DNA from: Emydura subglobosa
Lineage: Eukaryota > Chordata > Testudines > Chelidae
Length of the DNA stretch: 64,000 nucleotides
Direction: 5' to 3'
Assembly (NCBI GenBank): GCA_007922225.1
Contig: ML679968.1
Span: forward strand, 7,742,075 to 7,806,074
Below the pieces are notes generated by a model. That model saw only the letters and a list, made by a program, of their open reading frames with translations, was not told the DNA's origin and did not search any database. Shown one piece after another: positions 22,693 through 31,899 of the stretch; the first letter of the stretch is position 1, and each line of letters opens with the position of its first letter. Made by a program: the position numbers and the translations under genes.

Positions 22693-22728
22693 CCGGTGCT
22701 GCCCCCTACAGGGGCTCTCCTACATTTG

Positions 22729-23571
22729 GATAATGTAAAATACCAAGGGATTCCTTGGCAACGTGGCCACAAAATACCCTGGTAACTGCCGAGAGTTTAA
22801 TGGGGATCATTGTACAACTTGCTCACTAAACCACCCCCTTAAAATTTCATTTAGGCAATGAAGGGAAGCCTACAAGGATTTGAAGGAAAGGGAAGAGAGA
22901 AAAGGATTGCAGTTAATCAAATGAGCATGTGCCTCATTGACTTGACTAACCTTGGGATCTTATCATTATTAGAGTTTAAACATCTAGGAACTGATCCGAC
23001 ACTCAACATGAAAGTCCCATTGACTTCAGTGGATGCTTGATCAAGCCCTAGACAAGCAAAATTAAAAAGAAAAAAATATACATAGTTAGTTTGCAAATAT
23101 TGATGTGAATATGTAATTGACAAATTTCATAGAATCTAATTTTGTTATTCAAAATTCAGGTCAGCTCTATTTAGAAATAATTATTACAAAAATCTGTTTC
23201 CTGATTTCCAGTGGAACCATATGGCCTAATTCTCTAAACAATCTTGTCTCATAATGTTTCATATAGGAGTTTTGTGGTTAGCCTACATTTATTTCCTTTA
23301 ATTTTTTCCATAAACAGGAAAGCCTTCTTTGGAGCTAAATAAGAATTTGCTTGGAACAGTTAAGTAACATTAGTTTTATAACCAATAGCATAATTGGACT
23401 TTTAAAAAAAAATTGCTTTTAAATAAAATTATACAAATTTAGTAGACATGTATACAGTATATTCTAGTATTGTATAAAGATGTAATGCACTAATTTAAAC
23501 CTACAGCATGGGTATTAATACACAAGGATTTTGCATGTATTAAATTACTTGTTAATTGCCGATTACTATGT
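22729..23571. other. Unassigned AT-rich DNA with one MITE-like half
   Basis: No gene seen. AGTCCCATTGACTTCAGTGG at 23013-23032 is a copy of the core shared by the window's palindromic repeats. Confidence 0.5.
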
Positions 23572-24290
23572 TTTTACGTCACTAAACCTTTCATTGGCAT
23601 TTGATACAGTGGATTATAACAGTTTCATAGCACATTCTGAATCTGTTATTGACCTTTTGAATAGGTTTTTTATGGGAATGGTCCTAAATCTTAGCATGTA
23701 TGATGGTCAGAATAATTTCATATCTGTGCTTTATGTTGCAGTATCCCTTATAGGGACAAATCTATTCCATATATATAATTAACCTAGGATACATCATTAG
23801 ACGACACAAACTGCATGCTCACTGTTACTTACATGATGTTACTGTTGCACCATTTCATCTAACTAACATAAGGAAATATCAGCTCTGACCAATTGCTTGT
23901 GAGAAATCAAATATTGGGTATCAATTTTATAAAAATGAACCTAGCAAAATCAGATTTGGGATTGAGTCAGCAACTGAGTAGCTCTCTTTCCTTGGCAATG
24001 CATCTGACAATGCAATAGTGACTTCTTAATGAGTATATGTGTGGTGTTAAGCTTGGATTCTCCTATAAACATTGCCTGAACTAGACTAAAGGAATGTGCA
24101 TTAAAACTGGGAGAACTATTTGCTTTGAACAATATAGTCACCAAACTGTAGTCCATTTTTTCCCATGAATTATCGGAGAACAGACCTAGAATTTCATTAA
24201 GGTGTTATTCAAAATGATGTATACAAACATTTTCAGTCTATGGTTAGTTCATAAATTATTCTCTGTAACCTCAACTTTGAATACTTGCTA
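23572..24290 (+). pseudogene. Old LINE reverse transcriptase relic (L2/CR1 clade)
   Basis: The plus-strand frame from about 23572 reads LNLSLAFDTVDY, matching the D-(L/F)-S-x-A-F-D-T-V-D-H block that contains the first catalytic Asp of non-LTR reverse transcriptases. About 45 codons later a VSLIGTNLFHIYN segment stands where GxxLGPxLFxIY is expected. Beyond that, shifted frames give weaker resemblance to the region after the YADD box, down to about 24290. The frame is badly broken. This is a much older copy than the CR1 fragments nearby. The clade is uncertain. Confidence 0.55.
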
Positions 24291-25381
24291 TTTGTAATTC
24301 ACGATGGTGATTGTGCACCACTGAAGTCAATTGGCTTTAATGGGAGTAGCACTAATAACACTTTGTGACTGTATATGTCAGCCATATAATATTGGCTCCG
24401 ATTCCTAACTAGATAACTCTTAGATTCACAGAGAACTATAGCTGGCAGGCAAACACTTACATTGCAAATGGTTGTGAGAATACATATTTGCACAAATGTT
24501 AATGACACCTCTTCTTTCTAAAAGCATTCTTTTGACAAAAAGTTCTTGAAAGTGTTCATAGAAAGCAAATATCATATTGTTGCATGCAAGATCAAAGCAA
24601 ATGTTTATGTTATTCTTGGCACAAATATTTGCAAGTACTTTTTTACAGTGTTTTCCCACATCTAATAGAAACCACATCTCTATAAAAAAATTTCTTTTAT
24701 TTGCATACTATTGAAAAATTAGAATGATTTCTTGTCTTGCCGCAATCTTGGAAATGCAGGGGTATGTAAAAATACAAATATTGGAGGGAAAATGTGAAAC
24801 AAACTTTTTCCAAATTCAAAAATAAAATGAATATTTTTGTTCAAATAATATATATTTTAGTCAAACAAATTTACCATGCCTAAATAAGACACTATGAAAA
24901 GATTCTTCCTCCTTCCCTCTAAAGTTTTGTTTAAGAAAAAACAAAGCAAAACTGATTTTCTCTGTTTAGAGCTGAGAGTAATTGTTGTGTGGTGTTCTGT
25001 GCTGACAAGTGAAATATATGGGTTCTCTTTAGGTTTATTCCAAACAGCTTTTCAACAGGAACATCAAGGCCTGGAAACCATGTGTCATACAACACTCTTT
25101 AACAAACATTATTAAACAATAACTTTAATTTAATTTAATTAAAATTTACAGACAAGCATGGACTCATGCCAGTGTAATGCTTTGAAGACCACAATAAATG
25201 TTTTTCAAAAAGATGCCACAACTAGCATAATAATTTGTTCATTACATGCAATTCCAAATAACATGTGTCTTAATAGAAAGCAGGTGCCTTTCTCTCTTGC
25301 CTATCAAAATGTCATACTCAAGTGTGCTGTAAGTAAACAATTAGAAAGTCCACATTTTGTAATGAAATATTAAAACCAGGA
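24291..25381. other. Unassigned AT-rich non-coding DNA
   Basis: No gene seen. CTGAAGTCAATTGGCTTTAA near 24321-24340 is another instance of the palindromic-repeat core. A TTTAATTTAATTTAATT run lies near 25124-25140. Confidence 0.5.
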
Positions 25382-25449
25382 GTGAAATTCTGGCCCCCTT
25401 GAAATCGATAGCCAAGCTTCCATTGACTTCAATAGAACCAGGATTTCAC
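25382..25449. repeat. Palindromic MITE (TGAAATCCTGGCCC type), copy 1
   Basis: Inverted ends GTGAAATTCTGG and CCAGGATTTCAC (11 of 12 match) enclose a core CCATTGACTTCAATAG. Length 68 bp. Related copies lie at 30541-30606 and 40518-40583. Confidence 0.7.
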
Positions 25450-25649
25450 CATGTCTGGCTCTCGAAATGGATTAATTTGATGGATTTTTTTGACTTTTTA
25501 GTAGAAAACAATTTATAAATCCTAGTCTTCCCCCCCCACCCCCACAACCACTAGGAAGCTTGAATGGCAGCAGCAATAGATATTACTGAAACTCATCACT
25601 ATAGTAATGACTTCAGTAATAACTATGAAATGGTCTGCAGGCACTGGAC

Positions 25650-26052
25650 ATAATAGAGGTCTATAAAATCATGACTGGTGTGGAGAAAGTAAATAAGGAA
25701 GTGTTATTTACTCCTTCTCAAAACACAAGAATTAGGAGTCACCAAATGAAATTAATAGGCAGCAGGTTTAAAACAAACAAAAGGAAGTATTTCTTCACAC
25801 AACATACAGTCAACCTATGGAAGTCTTTGGATGTTGTGAAGGCTGAGACTATAAAAAGGTCCATCAATGGCTATCAGCCAGGATGTAAAGGGATCCAAAA
25901 CCATGCTCTGAAGTGTCCCTAGTCTCTGTTTGCCAGAAGCTCAGAATGGGTGACAGAGGATGGATCACTTGATGATTACCTATTCTGTTCATTCCCTCTG
26001 AAGGACCTGGCATTGGCCATTGTCAGAAGACAGGATACTGGGTTAGAGGGAC
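25650..26052 (+). mobile_element. CR1 LINE 3' part, left half, plus strand
   Basis: ATAGAGGTCTATAAAATCAT, GACTGGTGTGGAGAAAGTAA, AGGAAGTATTTCTTCACACA, then CAGAGGATGGATCACTTGAT and ATTGTCAGAAGACAGGATAC are the successive blocks of a turtle-type CR1 end. A deletion is apparent around 25855, where codons between the KAETIK-like and the SINGYQ-like blocks are missing. The element is split at 26052 by element B and resumes at 27073. Confidence 0.9.
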
Positions 26053-26363
26053 TGTACCACGGGGTCCGGTCCGGCCCCGTGGTTGTGGCCCTTCTTCAGG
26101 CCCCAGCTTGGAGGAAGGCCACTGCACCTTCATACAAGGGGAACGTTAGTGTCTGGTATGAGTCCAGTGCCCCGGCCCTGAGGCGGGGTGGGCGAGCAAA
26201 TGATGTTCTCTGGTCAGGAAAGCACGGGACGGTAATCACTCCCTGGGTGGCGAGGACAAGGGGGAAGAGAGGGGGACCAGTCCAGGGCCCAGTCCAGGGC
26301 CCTAGCAGTGGCGGGGCTCCCGCCGCAACACACCGATGGGGCTTGCCCCTGTCTCAGCCACGG

Positions 26364-26867
26364 CTATGGCTGTCCCTGGGCCACTTCCTCCCCATATCCC
26401 CAGGTACCTGTGTCCGCTGGGTCCTTGGGGTCGTTGGCGTACACAGCCCGGGGTAGACCTACCAGTCCCTCCTCGTTCACAGGTGACAAGGCGGGGAGCT
26501 CCTCTGCGAGGGGCAGTTCCTCCAGGTCACAGGGCTCAGGGGATGGCTTGGCCTCAGGCAGTTCCTCCAGGTCCTGTCCCGTCTCTGGGGGCTCAGCATC
26601 AGGCAGCTCTTCCAGGTCGGGTCCGGCCTCAGGGGGGATCTCCCAGCCCTCAGGCTCAGGGGACTCAGTCCAGTCACTGGGGCCCAGGGGCTTGGCCCAG
26701 TCCTTGGGGCCTGTAGGCCTAGGCCAGTCTAGGGAGTCTGGGAGCCCTATCCAACCCTTAGGGGTTGGTCGCTTGGGCCGCTCCCAGGGTCCTCTCTCCA
26801 GGAGGCACTCACTTGGGGCAGCGGCCCACCCCGGTTCAGGCCTTTGCTGCAGCCGGCGAGACGGCAC
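26364..26867 (-). CDS. Proline-rich acidic protein of element B (hypothetical)
   Basis: A 167-residue open frame on the minus strand, starting about 50 bases after a TATA box. Residues 1-30 are basic and Arg-rich; residues about 35-80 are Trp- and Pro-rich with a repeated (P)xDW pattern (LDWPRP, KDWAKP, SDWTESP); residues about 83-128 contain three DLEELP repeats and a final AEELP. The block LSPVNEEGLVGL then A-x-Y matches the C-terminal block of the element A frame. Element B's frame runs on some 25 residues further. Nothing resembles reverse transcriptase, protease, integrase, zinc knuckle or a membrane segment. The intact length in a GC-rich stretch may partly reflect stop-codon scarcity, but the shared C-terminus with element A argues for a real protein. 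Function unknown. Confidence 0.5.
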   Translation of the reverse strand: MPSRRLQQRPEPGWAAAPSECLLERGPWERPKRPTPKGWIGLPDSLDWPRPTGPKDWAKPLGPSDWTESPEPEGWEIPPEAGPDLEELPDAEPPETGQDLEELPEAKPSPEPCDLEELPLAEELPALSPVNEEGLVGLPRAVYANDPKDPADTGTWGYGEEVAQGQP

Positions 26868-26910
26868 ATCTGCCTCCGGCAGCAGCTTGTCTCCCTCTGA
26901 GCTGTGGGGC

Positions 26911-26925
26911 CTGCTTTTTATACTT
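26911..26925 (-). promoter_or_regulatory. TATA box of element B
   Basis: Minus strand reads AGTATAAAAAGCAG, a good TATA box, about 45-55 bases upstream of the open frame's ATG and 140-155 bases from the element's 5' end. CCAAT occurs on the same strand near 26966-26970. Confidence 0.55.
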
Positions 26926-27067
26926 TCAGCCCTGACTGAGGTTTCGCCCCTGTGTTGCTGGATTGGTCGGCCGGCAGGACCTATTGCTAGCCGGCCTCTC
27001 GGTTGCCAGGCAAACTGGGCTGCTGGCCCTTTTACTGTCCGGCCCTGGGGTTGTGGCCCTTCCTACA

Positions 27068-27106
27068 GGAACCATTGGTCTGACACAATATGGCCATTCT
27101 TATGAT
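27068..27106 (+). mobile_element. CR1 LINE 3' end, right half
   Basis: ATTGGTCTGACACAATATGG then CCATTCTTATGATCCTCTG is the end of the CR1 begun at 25650. It is separated from it only by element B. Confidence 0.85.
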
Positions 27107-27649
27107 CCTCTGTAATTGTAATTTAACCACCTCTCCCCCCCAGACCTGTCCTTCTAGATGCTAGATGGAAGGTGAAAAGCCCCACACAATAGATTGCCAA
27201 TTTTGTCATATAGGAAAAATACCCTTGAGACCCCCAAACATGTGGCCAATCTAGCCCCCATTACTGAATGAGATCCAGGAACTAGATTAAGAATGAAAAG
27301 GATGGAGCTGGAACAAGTAGCCCACAAAATCAGCAAACTATATCAGCCTCCCTTAAGTTCCACTACCATTAAATAGGAGCCAATTACCTAGCCCTAGTAC
27401 CACCCTTATTACCAAATGGCAGCAGCAGGAGAGCACCCAAATGCAGCCCCCAGATTTTTCAAAACCAACCAAAACATCTTCCCCTCTCATTTAGTACAAC
27501 ATAAATATTCATGAAAACATTTCACATTACACTTAAACTTAAACACAGCACAGAGGGCTCCTCAAGTGCCAATACAACCTAACACAGTCCCACAGAAACA
27601 AACCCTTAGTCCCAGAACTTCTAAGTCCTATGCATTGGAGTCATGGTCA

Positions 27650-28470
27650 CATACTCACCTCCACTGGGCACAGTCAGTATACAGTCTCATCTTCTCCACC
27701 TGGACTTAGAGAGCCCTGCACCCTGAGCTTTTCAGTCTCTGCACAAAGAGCTCCTAACTCAGTCTCAAATTAATTAACCACAAGGATTAAGTGTCCTCTT
27801 TCCTCCTGGGTGAAAGAAAAGTCTGTTTCCAGTTGCTCGCTCTTGTGCTTGAGGTCCTGTAACTCACATTCCACTATTGATTTTCTGAGAGCTCTCCAGC
27901 CCTCAGGATGGGAGCCCTAAAACACGTATTCCCCATCTCCTTTCCCATATCAGAGCTCTGCTTCCACCCTGGCCTCTTACTTGGGACTCTGTTTTTTAGT
28001 GCAGCCTATCTGGATCCCCATGCTACCTTGCTTAATTGGAAGCCTGATCTAGGTCCCCATGGTGCCCTATTAAGAATGAGACTCCATTTGGGTTCCCACC
28101 AGTCTCCATTCCCTTTCTTTTCTCTATATGGAACCTGGTCAACTCTTGCTCCAGGATTAAACATTGCTCTTTCTCAACCACCACCTTAACCCGGGCTAAC
28201 TCTTGTCCATATCCATTAACTGTATAATAATCTTTTCCTGTGAGATGCTTACCTCCTCCAACTCTTTTAGATATCTTTTAAGATACTCCTGCACATCTTG
28301 GGGATAGTCATGATAGTTTCCTGTCAGCTCTTCTTCACCATCCTTACTCCAGCTTCCAATGCTCTTACCTCCTTTTCCAGCTGACGCTGGATCCTCCCTA
28401 TCTTGCATTGTTGTCCTACTTCCAGCAGCATAAGGGCTGAGAAGTCCAGTCAGTCTCCCCCTCAGAATTA
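27650..28470 (-). pseudogene. Coiled-coil-like coding relic in the Gypsy element
   Basis: Minus-strand translations across shifting frames give Lys/Glu/Leu-rich segments with heptad-like spacing: LKRYLKELEEVSISQEK near 28260-28215, VKVVVEKEQCLILEQEL near 28185-28135, and ECELQDLKHKSEQLETD near 27875-27825. Similar helix-rich character in three separate patches, in the region downstream of the protease, suggests one original coiled-coil protein. I do not recognise it. It may be a captured host fragment, or a third frame of a non-autonomous derivative. Stops and at least two frameshifts make it non-functional. Confidence 0.4.
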
Positions 28471-28479
28471 TCAACCAGG

Positions 28480-28850
28480 GCAGAACCTTGACCATGCTGA
28501 TATACTGCTGAGCTCTCCAGCCCTGGTCCTTCGGGTCACCTTTTGCTGTGGGGTAGACGTGTCTCACCATGGACACACAAGACACGTACTAAGAGATATT
28601 GGTCTACGTTACCCTCGCCCCATTATCACAGACAAGAGTACCCCCACAACCTGAATCTATGAGTCCCTCGATCATCACTTCTCCCAAACTAACTGGTACC
28701 ACGTACAGTTAGGTCCCCATAATTTTCGACATGGACCTCCAGCTTTAGTCCAACTGTAGTAACAGCATAGATAATCACATTCCATGACCGGAAGTTCTCA
28801 TCTAACAGCAGGCCACAGCTGAAGCACACCACAGAGTGTCCTCAGCCACT
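28480..28850 (-). pseudogene. Gypsy zinc-knuckle and retropepsin relic
   Basis: Minus strand near 28840-28790 encodes a CFSCG start of a CCHC-type knuckle whose later His and Cys are lost. Near 28690-28650 a GLIDSGCGGTLV segment carries the D-S-G active-site triad of a retroviral-type aspartic protease. About 35 codons further, after a stop and shift, a YPTAK segment matches the conserved YPTA block of Gypsy proteases. The second protease motif is not clear. The piece is dead but diagnostic, because it fixes the element's orientation and gene order. Confidence 0.65.
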
Positions 28851-29189
28851 CCTACTATGTTTCCATTAAACTTTAGAACTACACAGTCCCACTGTAGATC
28901 TTGTGTATCCTACAAATTTTGGTCACTTGAGGTCTTTCTCCCTAGGGTTCCTCAGTTATCATACCACCCCAGCTGCTCATCTATCCTGGCCTCAAAAAAA
29001 GTCACCTGATCATGCCACAGCTTCCCCATTGAAGCCAATTACCTAACTCAAAGCTCATACAAGAAAAACCTTTAGAAATTGCTCTAAGGCAGTTTGGTGC
29101 ATGAGTCTCTCTATCAAGCTGGTCTTAGGACAGAGCCACAAAGCCTCAAGGTCCTGTAATTTCTGGGCCACTATCCGTAGTGCCCCTCA

Positions 29190-29740
29190 CAGAAATGGTT
29201 TTACTACTGCTACTTAATCTACTCTACTTAAAATCAGGGTCTATATGCCTCTGGAATCAGCCCTATTTGGTCCCGAATGGTTGCCTTGACTACTGGATAG
29301 GAGTTGGCCTGGACATCACTTAATGCCCAGAAAGCCACTTGTGCCTTACCCTTCAGGAATGGTGCTATGTGGGATGTCCATGTTGATTCCTCTCAGCTTT
29401 TTGTACTTGCCACTCTCTCAAATGTTTGAAGGAAGGCCTTGAGTCATCTTCTGATCCCAGCTTCTCCAGGCCTGGGGCCAGTAGGCCCATGGTCCCATCA
29501 TTGACCCTGTTACCTAGTGTCCTTTGGTTATATTTCTGTAACCACTCGATGTTGAAAATGGATTTCTTGCCACCTCTGTTGTGTGGCAAATTGTGCCTCC
29601 TGATGCTTCTTCTGGTTGTCCATCAATTGCATGAGCAGAGTCTGAATCTACTGCTGCTATTCTTGTTGCCACTGTATCAAAGCCAAGTGTTGCTGCTGCC
29701 CTGTTACTAACATGCAAATCACCTCCTCCATTTTCCTCTT
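29190..29740 (-). pseudogene. Gypsy Gag relic (SCAN-related type)
   Basis: Starting at the ATG near 29735 on the minus strand, a Gln-rich helical segment (EEVICMLVTGQQQHL and onward) gives way after stops to a segment with GLLAPGLEKLGSEDD. A frameshift later come APFLKGKAQVAFWALSD and VVKATIRDQIGL. This matches the capsid region of the Gypsy Gag group from which the vertebrate SCAN domain was derived: the A-x-x-L-x-G-K-A-x-x-A block is characteristic. At least three disruptions are present. It is a relic with no coding capacity. Confidence 0.7.
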
Positions 29741-29794
29741 AGTTCCCAAAACTAGATGGGGTCAGTCAATATCATGAGTTCAGCTTTCTCTTCA

Positions 29795-30263
29795 CTGACC
29801 CCCCCAAAATTTATTTCACTCTTCCCTTACATCAAGAGTGCCCACATTCTCCTCCGTATGTCACAGGGCAGGGCTTTTTACCACCTTCCAAAGACAGATT
29901 ACCCCACCCTGTCTCCTTTCAATGGATTTATTTTTCAAACAGAGGCAAACCAAAAACAAACAGTGCCTCAGCTCACCCTACTCAACCAAGCCTTATTCAG
30001 ACAGCTGTACTCTCCACCAGTTCTGCTACCAACAGGTCCATGGCATCCTTCCTGGGCTCTTAGCCCTTTGCTCCATGCTCACCCTCGCCAGAATTATCAC
30101 TACTCCTTTGTGCTCCTTTCCCCAGGCACATCTTACCCCAATCTCACCTCCCATTTCTGCCCTTTGACAGGCTTTTATAGCCCCCTTTAATTGGCTCAGC
30201 TGGGGCTGCCTTCTCTGACACCGGGGAGCTGAACTGGATCTGCCCACAGGGACCACCTAATCA
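29795..30263 (-). mobile_element. LTR-like segment of the Gypsy relic
   Basis: On the minus strand it shows AATTAAAGGGGGCTATAAAAG (TATA box at about 30171-30180, with an AATT-rich approach) and an AATAAA signal at 29810-29815, about 360 bases downstream. It is followed within 60 bases by the Gag start region, as for a 5' LTR with a short leader. The upstream edge near TGATTAGG at 30263 is a guess; no target duplication was established. Confidence 0.5.
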
Positions 30264-30540
30264 GACTAATCTTTTCCATTCCCTGTAAAACTGTTTTCAA
30301 CCTTCCTTTTCATGACCTCATTTCTGACCTAGAACAGCTGCTCTTCAGCACTATGCCTTCAATTCAGGTGATGGCCACAGCTTTATCTTTGTAATTATTT
30401 GTATGCAGCTTACATGACTTGATGGTATATCCATTTTCTTTTTCTTCTCTTCCAGGGCCAGGACCATTATGACTGAAGCCATGAGACAGCAGTTTGTTGA
30501 AGTAGGTTTGGAGCCTCTTGTTTGTTGTAAGCTTATAGGA

Positions 30541-30606
30541 TGAAATCTTGGCCCCATCTTGGCCTATGGTAAAACTCCAATTGACTTCAATAGGGCCAGG
30601 ATTTCA
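30541..30606. repeat. Palindromic MITE (TGAAATCCTGGCCC type), copy 2
   Basis: Ends TGAAATCTTGGCCCC and GGGCCAGGATTTCA are inverted copies. The core AATTGACTTCAATAGGGCC matches copies 1 and 3. Confidence 0.7.
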
Positions 30607-30974
30607 GCTACAGAGAGCAAAGTGTACAGTATGGAATGTCACACAGTCAGAGGAGAAGAAATGTGTTTAGCATTTAGGGGACACCATGAAACAATTTTTT
30701 GCCTTCCTTTCCCTCGCCACCACCGGAACATAACCAACCCTTATCCTCTGTGATCACAGCACTATGCACAGGGCCAGCCCAAGGCTTTTGCAACTTGGGA
30801 CCTTTCTGTGGTTCACCCTGTATTTCATCTAGTGCAGGTAAGTGCTGAAGCAGCAGCCACGCTATATTCAGTTGTAACAGAAGGAAGAGGAAATTTTATT
30901 TTTGGTCTGCCAAAATGAGTGAGCTGAAATGGTTCAGAGGTTTGTTCTGATAAACCACCTAAATGCTTAGATGT

Positions 30975-30978
<4 letters not shown>

Positions 30979-31011
<33 letters not shown>
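30979..31011. repeat. (AT)n microsatellite
   Basis: About 16 AT dinucleotides in a row. Confidence 0.95.
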
Positions 31012-31013
<2 letters not shown>

Positions 31014-31395
31014 AAAGTGAAATGAACTCAGTGGGTTTGCTTAAAGTTTTGTGTGAAGTTCAGATCAGTTCTTACTTTAGACAGACCAAGTCACTCATTC
31101 CTAATGAAGTGGCCAGTACTTGCTCTTTCTTTATTACTAAGATAGAACCTTTTCAGGGTGCATATTTTGGGGAGATTTTTTAACTGCATAGTATAGGATT
31201 GTATACTAACCTCAAGGGCCGAATTCTGAACCACTGAAGCCAATAGGAATGGAACTGGGTCTTTATGGGGATTTCCCTTCCCCACACTCCCACCCCCACA
31301 TTTCTTGCTGTGCATGTATTATTATGTATTTAATGCCAATGGCATAGTAGAAGCTTTACTGACAAGTAAGAACTTGAAGTAAGAATTTAATTTAG

Positions 31396-31480
31396 GCTAG
31401 ATCCTAGCTAGTGTAGATTGACATAGCTCCATGGCATAAGTAGAGCTTCACTGATTTACACTAGGTTAGGTGCTGGCCCA
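31396..31480. repeat. Palindromic MITE (GATCCTCAGCTGGTGTAAAT type), copy 1
   Basis: GATCCTAGCTAGTGTAGATT at the left is mirrored by ATTTACACTAGGTTAGGTGC at the right, around a GCTCCATGG...AGAGCTT centre. Related sequences occur at 41505-41572 (TTTACATCAGCTGAGGATCT) and 53191-53238 (GATCCTCAGATGGTGTAAAT). Confidence 0.6.
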
Positions 31481-31717
31481 GTTACATAGCACTAGAGCAA
31501 TAGAAAGCAAATAAGGAACTAGAATGGTCATCCTTCCAGTACTAAACACAAAAATCTGAGGTCCTCTGACTGTCAACTCTTGGCAGCAAGCGACTATTGT
31601 TTGAATCTCCATAATTTATCCACCTTTGGGGCTTGCATTTAACTCTTGTCAGCTTCTCCATTCACAGTATTATTTCAGGATTGACCCACAGTTTCTGGGT
31701 ATAGTGTAGCTCTACAT

Positions 31718-31899
31718 CAGTGTTTCTCAACCTGGGGGTTTAGAGGGGTCGCAAGTGCAGAGCTGGTATTGGAGGTGGCAAGAAAGGCAATTGCCTGGAG
31801 CCACAGGGGCGCCATGAAACTAAGTTACATGCCTCAGCCCCGTGGGGGTGGGACTCGGGCTTCAGGGCTACAGTAGTTTGGAAAGGTTAAGAACCACTG
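31718..31899. mobile_element. hAT-type MITE, 182 bp
   Basis: Inverted ends CAGTGTTTCTCAACCT and AGGTTAAGAACCACTG (14 of 16 match) belong to the common vertebrate hAT terminal type CAGTGGTTCTCAAC. The flanks CTCTACAT (31710-31717) and AACTACAT (31900-31907) share 6 of 8 bases, an aged 8-bp target duplication. The interior is GC-rich and non-coding. Confidence 0.9.

Larger units (their letters stand above)
21537..22724 (+). mobile_element. GC-rich short-terminal-repeat element A
   Basis: An island far richer in G+C than its flanks. It begins TGTACCGGGAGG and ends GGGCTCTCCTACA, that is TGTA...TACA, and is bracketed by the 4-bp duplication TTTG (21533-21536 and 22725-22728), as expected for integrase-inserted LTR elements. 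Near the ends, 21544-21586 and 22650-22692 are direct repeats differing at about four or five positions, so the terminal repeats are only about 80-90 bp. Between them lie a TATA-like box, an open frame and a field of 70-78-bp repeats. No reverse transcriptase or integrase is present: it resembles a TRIM-like non-autonomous element. Confidence 0.65.
26053..27067 (-). mobile_element. GC-rich short-terminal-repeat element B, nested in CR1
   Basis: In plus orientation it starts TGTACCACGGGG and ends CCCTTCCTACA (TGTA...TACA) and is flanked by GGGAC (26048-26052) and GGAAC (27068-27072), an imperfect 5-bp target duplication of the CR1 sequence. The ends carry direct repeats: 26053-26098 and about 27022-27067 share TCCGGCCC and GGTTGTGGCCCTTC. 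Coding direction is minus: terminal repeat, TATA box (about 26913-26922), open frame, then a GC-rich tail with words in common with element A (GGACTGGGC, CACTGCTAGGG). No polymerase is encoded. The nesting in CR1 gives clean boundaries. Confidence 0.75.
27107..30263 (-). mobile_element. Decayed Gypsy-type LTR retrotransposon
   Basis: On the minus strand, from right to left: an LTR-like promoter segment, a Gag relic, a zinc-knuckle remnant, a retropepsin remnant, then a coiled-coil-like coding relic ending near 27650. The remaining sequence to 27107 is unassigned. No reverse transcriptase, RNase H or integrase motif was found where they should follow, and no second LTR was recognised. Every reading frame is broken by stops and shifts. 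Order and motifs are seen in the sequence; the Gypsy assignment rests on family knowledge. Confidence 0.7.

Noticed and set aside
25950..26456. 168-codon plus-strand frame
   Set aside because: It runs from CR1 3' sequence into element B, across an insertion junction, so it cannot be one gene.
26308..27105. 265-codon plus-strand Ser/Gly-rich frame across element B
   Set aside because: It is the longest frame in the window but lies antisense to the TATA-linked frame, crosses the element's right end into CR1 sequence, and owes its Ser/Gly composition to the reverse complement of the E-E-L-P repeats.
29756..30190. 144-codon plus-strand frame
   Set aside because: Antisense to the LTR-like segment of the Gypsy relic; no domain.
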